Shown here in pieces: positions 1 through 9,225 of a stretch of 64,000 nucleotides of DNA. The notes beneath the pieces are model-generated. The model searched no databases. It was not told the origin of the DNA and worked only from the letters and a program-made list of their open reading frames with translations. The DNA comes from Prorocentrum cordatum. Taxonomy: Eukaryota; Sar; Dinophyceae; Prorocentrales; Prorocentraceae. The number at the start of each line of letters is the position of its first letter. Positions within the stretch are counted from its first letter, which is position 1. The stretch lies in the NCBI GenBank assembly GCA_963575745.1, contig CAUYUJ010022071.1, positions 320,830 through 384,829 on the forward strand, written 5' to 3'. The position numbers were made by a program, and so were the translations under genes.

Positions 1-137
1 TGATTTGCACCCCCCCCTCTTGGACACCCCCCTCTTGGCTGCTCCCGAGAGACGGGGGTCGCTGCAAGCGGGCGTCGGTCAGGGCGCCGGAGCTTGCAGG
101 ATCCTGCAGAGCTGGGGTCCCAGAGGTCCAGCGTAGA

Positions 138-310
138 TTGACAAAAATCAAGACGGACGCTTTTATCGCACGTTTCGGTCTCTGGGGGCCCTCGCCGGGC
201 CTCGAGGCCGTCAAGAGACGACTCAGGATGAAAAACCGGTCCTGGGGAAGGGGTCGAGACTTCCGGGGGCCCAGCATTGAAAAAATCACGACATCGGATC
301 TCAGGGGTTG
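138..310. repeat. Dispersed repeat DR-A, copy 1
   Basis: A GC-rich stretch that recurs with clear similarity at 42072-42240. Both copies share the run CCCTCGCCGGGCCTCG, then a GACGAAAAACCGG-like or GATGAAAAACCGG segment, then TTGAAAAAATCA or CTGAAAAAATCA. No coding signal is convincing. Identity of the repeat is unknown. Confidence 0.6.
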
Positions 311-1119
311 CATTGACCCGGGCTGGGGCGCAGGATCCTGCAGGATCCTGCCAGGCCTGACTGGCCCGGGTTTGGGTTGACCCGGGTCAGTGGACCCCCG
401 ACCCTGATGGATGGTGCCCTATACGGGCGAGAGCATCAGGCAGGGAAGGCCCGAGCCGTGATCCCATCACCTGGGCCCCGCCATGAACGCATCACGACGG
501 GAGGTGGTTGGCACGTTCCGGCGTCTGGGGGCCCTTGCCGGGCCCTGCCGGCCCAGGGGCTGGGCCGAGACCTCCAGAGGGGCCCACGCCATGACAAGAG
601 CAGGGCGTCGGGGGTCTGGGCACGAGGGCCCGGCCCGATCCATCGGGGCCCCACCTCTGAGCCGCCGACCGTTGGTGGCGTATCGGCGCGAGAGGCCGCA
701 CGTGGTCCTGGGTGCACGCGGCGAGCCTCGGTTCCTGAGCAACGGCGTGCAGGAGTCCACCTCCTCCGACCGGAGCTGGACCCTGGTGCAGCCCCTCGGA
801 GCGGGCGCTGCCGGCGTGGATGCCGAGGCGTTGCTGGAGGTCTAGGGGGGGTGCAGCGGAGCTGCTGTCCAACAGGTGCCGGCGTGTGGAGGGCCATCGG
901 CTCCCCATGCTCTGCCCGGCCCCCAGTGCCCCATCCTCCCCCTCCTCCCCATCTCCTCCACGCTCATCCCTTCTCCCCCCTCACCCCCTTCCTTCTCTTG
1001 CTCCCCCTCGAAATCCTTCGCGTCCCCGTCCACACCCTTCCCTCTGCCCCCCTCATCTCCCGTCCTCTTGTTGTTGCTACTGCGCGGCAGCGGGTTCATG
1101 CAAATCATCTAGCGTTTGT
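311..1119. other. GC-rich intergenic sequence, no gene supported
   Basis: Open frames occur on both strands, but they overlap each other, are Arg/Pro/Gly-rich and look like products of base composition. A pyrimidine-rich stretch lies at about 925-1065. I see no RNA gene or recognisable domain. Confidence 0.5.
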
Positions 1120-1420
1120 TCCCGGAAGGGCGGGGGCCCAGAGTTTTCTTTTACTAGGTTTACTCCCCCCCTGGGACGACTTGAGACGGGCTTGCGGAAT
1201 TATTTGCAATAAATAAAGAGGTCGAGACGGGCCGGCGAATTAAACTTTGAGGATGTCCCGAGCGAAACGCTGGTCTTTTATTCTGATCGATACAACATAG
1301 AATAAAGTAAGTATTTTCATTTGTTGCGGGTGTCTCGAGCGAAACGCTCGTTTTGCAGAATGTGTTGAGGATGTCTCGAGCGAAACGTTAATTTCGGAGA
1401 CTTCCAGGAACCTGGACGCC
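1120..1420. repeat. Dispersed repeat DR-B, copy 1
   Basis: Contains three copies of a GATGTCYCGAGCGAAACG motif (about 1251-1272, 1328-1350 and 1368-1388). The same motif series, with the same spacer GTTTTGCAGAAT or GTGTTGCAGAAT, recurs at 6690-7040. Both copies also share an upstream CCCGRAAGGGC segment, so they are two copies of one repeat rather than chance motif matches. Confidence 0.6.
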
Positions 1421-1440
1421 CAAATGCCCCAGGGAGCTCT

Positions 1441-2068
1441 GGGAGTGCGGACGCAGCGAAATTTACATGCGAACGTGGCCTTGGGAGCGTGGACGCAGCT
1501 TAGTTTACCAGGGGTCGTGGCCCTGGGAGCGCGGACGCAGCATAGTTTACGAGGGATCGTGGCCCAGGGAGAGCGGACGCAGCGTAATTTATGAGGGATC
1601 GTGGCCCTTGGGAGCGCGGACGCGGACGCAGCGTTTTGTTACAAGGGATCCTGGCCGTGGGGGGGGGGCGGACACAGCGTACTTCAAGAGGGAACGTGTC
1701 CCTGGGAGCGCGGACACATGATTCACGAAGGAGTGGTACTGGGAGCGCGGACGCAGCGTAGTTCACGAGGGATGGTGGCCCAGAGAGAGCGGACGCAGCG
1801 CAATTTACCTGGGATCGTGGCCCTGGAAGCGCGGACACAGCGTAATGTACAATGGATCGTGGCCCTGGGGAGCGCGGGCGCAGCGTAACCTTGGGGGCTG
1901 GCACAGCATAATTTATTAGGAAACGTGGCCCCCGAAGCGCGGACACAGAGTATTTCACAGGGGAGCGCGGCCCGGGGAGCGCGGACGCAGCGTAGTTTAC
2001 GTGGGATCGTGGCCCAGGGAGAGTGGACGCAGCGTTTTCTCAAAGAGGGATCGAGGGTAGAAGCAATC
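1441..2068. repeat. Degenerate ~42-bp tandem repeat array
   Basis: About 13 degenerate units built around GGAGCGCGGACGCAGCGTA followed by TTTACGAGGGATCGTGGCCC. Two more units in the same orientation lie at 5630-5722, on the far side of the LINE, which suggests the LINE interrupts one array. Confidence 0.75.
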
Positions 2069-2480
2069 TGTGTCCCCAATCCGTAGGCATGTGAGGACAC
2101 CGCGCAACTCGAAGAGCTGCGGCGATCGAAGAGCTCCGGCCCCACACGTAGCGTCAGGGCATAGCATCACATGCAGATGCGTCATATGGTGTACCGGGCC
2201 CGTCATTGCAATGAACTGCACAACAAACCCACACCGCAAATTGCCCAGCACATACATGTAAAACAAAATGTATAACCACCAGGATTTTGCCCAACACACA
2301 CACACATATGTAGCACAACATTTATTACAACCGTAATAGACCAATAGTACAAGCGGAGTAGAAATAGCAGCCCGAAGGAGAACTGAGCTGCCCAGACACC
2401 ACACGAGTACCACTTGAGCCAATCTGATGCGTCGGTTGTGAACATTTTTATAATGTAGGTCGTGATCGTTGGTCGGTGTG
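2069..2480. other. Sequence beyond the LINE coding remnant
   Basis: Lies downstream of the minus-strand LINE reading frame and so may hold its 3' UTR. I see no poly(A) run (it would be T-rich on this strand) and no clear target-site duplication. No gene is supported. Confidence 0.35.
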
Positions 2481-5174
2481 TCAATGGTCGTCGTGTGGTC
2501 GTTGGTGCCGGTGCTGCAATGCACGCTCCCGGGTACGTGCCATAGCCAGCACCATGGCGATCCATGTGGTGGTTGTTCTGCAAGTGACGTCTTCCGTCGG
2601 CCAGCCCAGCCGTCGCGTGAGGTCCGCCGTCGGTGTCGTGATGCCTCGCCGCAGGTCGGCGTTGGCTGTGCATACCCAGTACATGTGGTCGAGCGTCAGA
2701 ACGTGCTGTTCCTCGCAGTGGTCGCAAGTGGTCGAGACCGCCTCCCCCTGGTTGGATTCCAGTAGTGCGTCGGAGACCACACAGCCGCACAGCACTGCGG
2801 CGATGTGGGCGGGGAGGGTCGGGTTGTTCTTTCGCGCCTCCTGCGCCGCGCGGACGGCGGCAGCCGGGAAGGGCACCCCGGCTGCCATGGGGCTCTCCCG
2901 TCGGTTCTGTCCCTGGAGGATGGCCCATTCATGGGATCGGAGTATCAGCCGTAGTTCGTGTAGTTGTCGGTCTGCTCTGATGGTGAGGTGCACCTCCCTT
3001 CGTGGGCCTCTCCAGAAACCGTCGTCGTCGCACCTCGTTGCTGGAAGACAGGTGGGCACGATAGGCGTTGAGTGGCCCCTTGGTGTCGGTATTGATAGTG
3101 ATTTTGTACCAGAAAACAAGTGCTCCTGGTCCCTGCCGTCGTAGTCTGCAAGCCAGAAGTCGTAGTGCTCGTCGGCACAGATGGTAGCGCAACTCAGTGC
3201 TGTGCCCCATCACAGCCAGTCGGAAAAGTTCGGGAGCTGCTCGTGGCCACTTCCGTAGTGTCACGGCCTTCCGTGCTCGTTGTAGGTGTTCCTGGATGGC
3301 AGCCTTTTTCGGCGGCGTGACACCGAGTGCCCAGCTCGCCACCGGAGCGCAATGGTGGCCGCCGCAGTCGTGCGCAGCCGCATGCTCATGGGGTAGACCC
3401 GCAATCCGTTTTATGCGCGCAAGCGCCTCCTCGATTTTGCCTCGCTCCCGGCTTGTGAGCGTGGCCCTCTGCATGGCGAAGTCGATACCAAGGCATGTCA
3501 TCCTTTTGCCCTGCAAGTGGTGGTTGTCGCACTGGTGCGGAAGGATTATGACAGCCTGGTTTTTGTTGGTGCTGGTGCGCAGCGCGGTGACGGACTCCAG
3601 CATGTCCCATCCCTCCTCGATGCTCCGTAGTTCGTCCTCGGTGGTCGTGGCCGCCGCGGGGTCGCCCGCAAAGGTTCAGAAGGTTGCTCGTGGGTGCAGT
3701 GCAGCTTGGCGTCGTAGAGGCCCTATGAGCACGGTGGCCATCCCGAGCATTGCGGCAGGGTCCCCCTGAGGTAGACTGTGCTGGACGCTGATCGTGCGCG
3801 GTGAGAGAAGCTGCCCCATCTCAATCCATCGCTCCTGTCGCGTCCAGATTTGCACGATGCTGTCGGCGATCTTGGTCGGCACCCCAAGTCGCTCCCAAAT
3901 CTCGCCCACGATCCGCGGAGAAACCCGGTCGAAAGCAGAAGCGTAGTCCCACGATTTGACGTGAAGTTCGGCTTGTCTCTCTCGCAGCAAACGTCGTTCT
4001 TCCCCCTGTGAGGTCACCGAGGTCGCCGTCTCTGTCGCCGTAGCGGCTTGCTGCAATAATCTCTTCAATGAGCGAAAGGTAAGGCTCGATGAGGGACTCG
4101 AGGGATCTCCCTCTGAGTCCGCCTCCCTGCGTGGGGAGGAAGGCGGGGCTGAGGTAGGTGGCCATTTGGTCTGCCCTCCACCTGTGCCGTGCTCCACGGC
4201 GTAGACTCAGATGTCCACCAGCTTCTCAGATGTCCACCGGCTCTCCACCAGCTCCTCCAGTCCTCCACGTCCACCAGCTCCTCCAGCTCCTCCATAAGCT
4301 CCGAGGGAGCCCATTGGTCTGGTCCTGCTGCCGTGCCCCCGTGTAACATGCGGCGGAACTGCGGCGCCGCTGGCGGTGCCCAGTGGTCAAAGTTGCCAAG
4401 GGTTGCAGTTGCGTGTCGTGCCCAGTGGTCGCGCTGCCCTTGCTCATGTCGGACTTCTTGTCGTGCCTCCTCGATGCAGTCGTCGTAATGGTAGAAGTAA
4501 CCGTCCGTGTCGTTGCCGTGTCCACAAGCCGTGAAATGCTTCTCGTAGTAATCGCGGATGCGTTCCACTGCGTTTTGTGCAAAGTAGTTGGTGGGCGTGG
4601 TGTCGTTTTCGTCGTGGTCGTGCTTGGTGTCGTCCTGCACAGATACGTTGTGGTACGTGCTGACTGCGTTACGGATCCAGGCCGCCGTGGTCTTCCCAAG
4701 CCCGTCGGCCTGTAGACGTTTTCTCTAGCATTTGACGCGTTCGTTCTTGCACCCCTTCATGGCTGTAGCGAGCGCCTTTTCCGCCTGTTCCGTTGCTGCT
4801 GGCTCCGAGTCCGGCATGTCGCCACCCATCACAGAGCGCCACAGTTTGTGATTTTTCCTCGCCCACTTCGCTAGGTCCCCGGCCGCTTGCCTCCCTCGCC
4901 GTGCCGGCGGGGTCCAGAGCCGTTGGATTAGTAGGCGTAGTTGCCGCGTGTGTTTTGTCCACACGTCGTCGTCTTGTTCTCTCCTTTGCCACGTTGCGAA
5001 AGAGATGTCGGATTTTGGGACTGTGCCCTGGGTCAAGACTACCGTCGCCTGGGATTGTAGCACTGCCTCTGCTCGCGCACTCCAGTCGGTCCACCATTCG
5101 TCGATGGTGCCCCCGTGGATGTAGGCGGGCAGGGCGCGCCAACGTGCAGCCAAACCCCTCCACGGTGTCCCCAT
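2481..5174 (-). pseudogene. Decayed non-LTR (LINE-type) retrotransposon, reverse transcriptase region
   Basis: A reverse transcriptase remnant that would have copied element RNA at a nicked target. Reading from high to low coordinates: an N-terminal Trp-rich stretch (5174-4725) ends at TAG. The same frame then carries the conserved AAGPDQWAPSEL segment (about 4350-4310) seen ahead of LINE RT catalytic motifs. After a frame change near 4150-4200 come motif A (DYASAFDRV, both Asp present, about 3950-3920) and motif B (SLPQGDP, about 3760). One in-frame TGA at 3676-3678 is followed in the same frame by FAGD where YxDD is expected, then by the thumb segment CLGIDF. After another frame change near 3030 comes a C-terminal C-x2-C-x9-H-x4-C zinc knuckle (about 2720-2660). 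No endonuclease domain is visible, so the element is 5' truncated or too decayed to see. The family assignment is firm; the clade is not. Confidence 0.85.
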
Positions 5175-5589
5175 TGGTCGTTGCTCGTTCGTTGGTCGCT
5201 CGGAGGTCGTGGGCCGCTTGGGCCCTCGAGCGGTCGTGCTGCGTCGACATGTGGTTCCGATTTGTTGCGTGCTGGCTGGTTGTGTTGCTGCGCCGTGCTG
5301 CTGGTGTGGTCTGCGTCATGCTGCTGCGTCGTGCTGATGCTACTGCGTCTTGCTGCTGTTGCTGCGTCGTGCTGCTGCGTCGTGCTGTCGCTGCTGCTGC
5401 AGCGTCGTGCGGTTGTTGTCGCTCGTGCTGCGTCGCTGGTCTGCTCCCGGTTTGCGTCGTAGTCGTGGTTGTGCTGCCTTGGGCGTCGCTTCGTGCTTCG
5501 TCTTGGTCGGGTTTCCGCTTGCCGTAGCGTGCTGCCCGCAACCAGGAGCATCCAGCAGTAGGTTGTGGAGCGTCGAACTGCACACCCAT
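5175..5589 (-). other. Low-complexity open stretch upstream of the LINE remnant
   Basis: Minus-strand frames stay open through GCTGCTGCGTCGTGCTG-like repeats and read as Gln/Thr/Ala/Ser/Arg-rich sequence (about 5270-5460). It could be a degraded N-terminal part of the LINE polyprotein or a simple-repeat expansion next to it. No endonuclease motif is visible. Confidence 0.4.
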
Positions 5590-5629
5590 TGTTACTGTAC
5601 CAGCTTGTGGTCGGAAAGCGTATGGGTGT

Positions 5630-5722
5630 TGGGCCCTGGGAGCGACGCAGCGTAATTTACAATGGATCGTAGCCCTGGGAGCGCGGACGCATTGTAATTT
5701 ACGAGGGATCCTGGCCCTGGGT
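5630..5722. repeat. ~42-bp tandem repeat, right-hand remnant
   Basis: Two units with the GGAGCGCGGACGCA core and TTTACGAGGGATC, in the same orientation as the array at 1441-2068. The LINE lies between the two segments. Confidence 0.7.
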
Positions 5723-5736
5723 CAGGGGCGGCCCGC

Positions 5737-6640
5737 GGCACGTTCCCTGACGCGTTCCCTGGCACGTTCCTTGTCACGCTCTGTGGCAGGTCCCGTGGCG
5801 AGTCCCCCTGGCACATCGCGCGGCGTGTCCTCTGGCGCGTCCCGTGGCACGTCCGTTGGCACGCTCCGTAGCGCGTCCCCATGGCACGTCCCGCCGGTGC
5901 ATCCCCATGGCACGTCCCCTGGCACGACCCCTGACGCGTCCCGTGGGACGTTCCGCGGTGCGTCCCCCTGGCATGTCCCCCTGTCAATTAATTCTGGGTC
6001 AGCTACTATGTGCTCAGGCAGCTCGTGGCTCAAGCAGCTCGTGCTTCAGGTCCAGATCAGTTCAGTCAGGACTCGGATGCAAAGGAGGACTCGATCCACA
6101 ACGCCATAGCGCACAATCGCGGCATGGCACATCGCAATTCAGCACGGCGCTGCACAGCACAGCCCTTGGCACTGTACATCAAGATCGATACATTCAGCCT
6201 TGCAACTTGGCACGTTCCGTGGCGAGTCCCATGGCAAGTCCCCCTGGCACGTTGCGCGGCGTGTCCTCTGGCGCGTCCCGTGGCACGTCCGTTGGCACGT
6301 TCCGTAGCGCGTCCCCATGGCACGTCCCGCCGGTGCATCCCCATGGCACGTCCCCTGGCACGACCCCTGACGCGTCCCGTGGGACGTTCCGCGGCGCGTC
6401 CCCCTGGCGTGTTCCCCTAGCTCTGGGGCAGCTACTATAGGCTCAGGCAGCTCGAGCTTACTGCAAGATCCAGATCAGTTCAGTCAGGACTCGGCTGCAT
6501 AGGAGAACTCGATCCACAACGCAATAGAGCACAATCGCGGCATGACACATCGAAATTCGGCACGGCGTTATATCGCACAGCCCTTGGCACGGTACATCAA
6601 GATCGATACACTCAGCCTTGCAATTGCCCGTCGCCCACTC
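5737..6640. repeat. Direct duplication of a ~435-bp unit
   Basis: Two head-to-tail copies with period 435, measured at GGCACATCGCGCGGCGTG (5811) and its partner (6246). Each copy has two parts. The first is a run of short GTGGCACGTCCC-like repeats. The second is a ~215-bp unique part with CAGATCAGTTCAGTCAGGACTCGG and ACATCAAGATCGATACA. Related but diverged copies of the second part lie at 40045-40440. Confidence 0.75.
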
Positions 6641-6689
6641 AGGTGTGTTAAAAACGTAGCCATGCCCGTAGCAGGGTTCGTGGGTCGAT

Positions 6690-7040
6690 CCTGTTTTTTC
6701 CCGAAAGGGCAGAGGCCCAGGGTTCTCTTTACGTTCGTTTCATCCTCGGCCTCGACTTGCGAGGGCCGGTGGAATTATTCTCCGATTGATAACAAGTTCG
6801 CGCAGGAGTGGCGGAATTGAATCGTGAGGATGTCCCGAACGAAACGCTGGTGTTTGACATTCCGATCGACAAAACACAGGATCAAGTAGACATGGTCGTT
6901 TATTGCGGATGTCTCGAACGAAACGCTTGTGTTGCAGAATTCGTTGAGGATGTCTCTAGCGAAACGCTTTATTGTCCTATAAGTTGCTCCTCTCCTGGAC
7001 GCCAGCATTCAGAGGATGTCTCAGGCGAAATGCTTGTTTT
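6690..7040. repeat. Dispersed repeat DR-B, copy 2
   Basis: Carries four GATGTCTCGAACGAAACGC-like motifs (about 6827-6850, 6907-6929, 6947-6970 and 7012-7036) in the same order and spacing as the repeat at 1120-1420. Confidence 0.6.
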
Positions 7041-7044
7041 CTCG

Positions 7045-9142
7045 TGCCCAGGTTGCCGAGGGGGGTATCTAACATGGCTGTCCCCAGATGGAACCAGGTG
7101 TTAAGCGGGCCGCTCACGGGGGCATCTAAGATGGTGGTCCCGGGCGTGAGCCAAGTGTTTGTACGTGCCCAGGCCACCCAGAGGGGTATCTGACATGGTG
7201 GCCCCGAGCTGGAACCACGTGTTTCCCACTTGTCCAGGCCATCCAGAGGGGTATCTAACATGGCTGCCCCGAGCTGGAACCTCGTGTTTTCCATGACCTG
7301 GCCACCCAGAAGGGGTATCTAACATGGTGGCCCCGAGCTGGAACCCAGTGTTTCTACGTGTGCGGGCCAGCCGCGGGGAGGGTATCTAACCTATGGTCGT
7401 CTGGTAGCCCCCAGCGTGGGGGGTGGGCACAAGAGCCAGACATAATCACTAGATCGACACCAGATGTGTAATAACTTGACGCAATTCCTTCGGCTGGTGA
7501 TTATCCAGATTTCTCCCTGTGGTATCTGACATTCCCCCGAGCTGGAACCACGTATTTTCACGCGCCCAGGCCACTCAGAAATGTATCTAACATGGTGGCC
7601 CCCCGCTGGAACCACATGATTTCACTTTTCCAGGCAGCCCAGAACAGTATCTAACATAGAGCTTCCGAGCTTGAGCCATGTGTTTGTCACGTGTCCAGGC
7701 CATGTTGGGGGTATCTAACATGGCGGCCCCGAGCTGGAACCACGTGCGGACGCTTAGGAGTCCCCAGCGTGGGGGCCACCAAGAGCCAGACCAAATCAAG
7801 AAAACGGCACCAGATGTGTAGTAAGCACAATTTCTTCGGCGGGTGATGTTTGAGATTTCTCCCTGGGGTATCTAACATGGCTGTCCCGAGCTGAAGCCAC
7901 GAGGTCGTACGTGTCCAGGCCACCCAGGGGGGTATCCAACATGGTGGCCCCGAGCTGGACTCGCGTGTTGCCATGTGTCCAGACCACCCAGAGAGGTATC
8001 TAACATGGCTGTGCCGAGCTGGAACCGCGTGGTTTCACTTGTCCAGGCCACTCAGGGGGGATATCTGAAATGGTGGACCCAAGCTGAAATCATGCTTTTG
8101 CGTGTCCATGCCACCTAGGGGGGTATCTAACTTGGTGGCCCCGAGCTGACACCACGTGTGTTCACGTGCCCAGGCCACACAGAACAGTATCTAACATAGG
8201 GGTGCCGAGTTTGAGCCATGTTTTTCCATGTGTCCAGGTCACCCAGGGGGTGTATAACATGGTTGCCCCGAGCTGGAACCACCTGCTTTTGCGTGTGCGT
8301 TCCACCCACGGGGGATCTAACGTGTGGTCGCTTGGGACCCCCCCGCACTATCTAGAGCCAGGCAACATCAATAGCACGACGCCAGATGTGCAATACTTTG
8401 GCACGAGTTCTGCGGCGGGTGATTTTCAAGATGTTTTCTTTTGTTATCCAACATGGTGGTCCCGAGCTGGAACCACATGTTTTAATCTGTCCAGGCCCCA
8501 AAGAGAGGCATCCAACATGGAGGCCCCGAGCTGGACTCACATGTTGTCATGCGTCCAGGCCACCCAGAGGGGTATCTAACATAGCTACCCCGAGCTTGAA
8601 CCATGTGATTTCACGTGTCTAGGCCACCCAGGGGGACATCGAACATGGTGGACCCGAGCTGGAGCCATATTTTGTACGTGTCCAGGCCAGCCAGGGGGGG
8701 TATCTATGCTGGTGGTCCCGAGCTGGAACCACATGTTTTCATGTGTCCAGGCCGCTTTGGGTGGCGGGGTTCCTAAGATTGTGGTCGTTGCCCCTCGCTC
8801 GAACCATCTGAATTCATATGTCCAGGCCACCCAGGAAAGAAAAGGTATCTAATGTTGTGGTCCCGAGCTGGAACCGCGTGTTTTCACATGTCCAGGCCAC
8901 CCAGAAGGGGTATCTAACATTGTTGCCCCGAGCCGGGACCACATGTTTTTACATGTGCTGGCCAGCTACGGGGCGGGGTATCTAACATGTAACCCTCTGG
9001 GAGCCCCCAGCTTGGGCCCACAGGAGCCAGACCAAACCCGATAAATCGGCACCAGATGTGTAATAACCTGACAGAGTTTCTTGGACTGGTCGTTTTCCTT
9101 ATTTCTCCCTGGGGTATCTACCATGGTGGTTCCGAGTTGGGA
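7045..9142. repeat. ~64-bp tandem repeat array upstream of gene copy 1
   Basis: Degenerate units of about 62-75 bp with the order GGTATCTAACATGGTGG, CCCCGAGCTGGAACC, ACGTGTTTTCACGTGTCC, AGGCCACCCAGAG. Each has a near-palindrome around two CACGTG boxes. A longer spacer element of about 130 bp interrupts the array at about 7390, 7750, 8320 and 8975; it contains GGGAGCCCCCAGC, CACCAGATGTGTAATAA and TTTCTCCCTGGG. The TA at 8911-8912 matches the site that holds a MITE in the later units. Confidence 0.85.
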
Positions 9143-9164
9143 TCCATAGCAATTGTGACTCAAT
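9143..9164 (+). promoter_or_regulatory. Degenerate relict spliced leader, copy 1
   Basis: Aligns base for base with the relict SL of the other units but differs from it at five of 22 positions (4, 9, 13, 16 and 22). It occupies the same place, 61 bases before the ATG, after the same GTTGG context. Recognised only through its intact paralogues. Confidence 0.6.
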
Positions 9165-9225
9165 ACATCAAGGAAGTTCTTGTTTGGGAAGCATCTGCGA
9201 CGCCAGCGGCTAAGTATCCGCAACA

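Noticed and set aside
2203-2928. 241-codon minus-strand frame overlapping the LINE 3' part
   Set aside because: The zinc knuckle and RT-linked sequence are in a different frame (2481-3119); this one has no recognisable motif.
7045-9142. CRISPR array
   Set aside because: The units diverge throughout, there are no unique equal-length spacers, no cas genes, and the context is eukaryotic.
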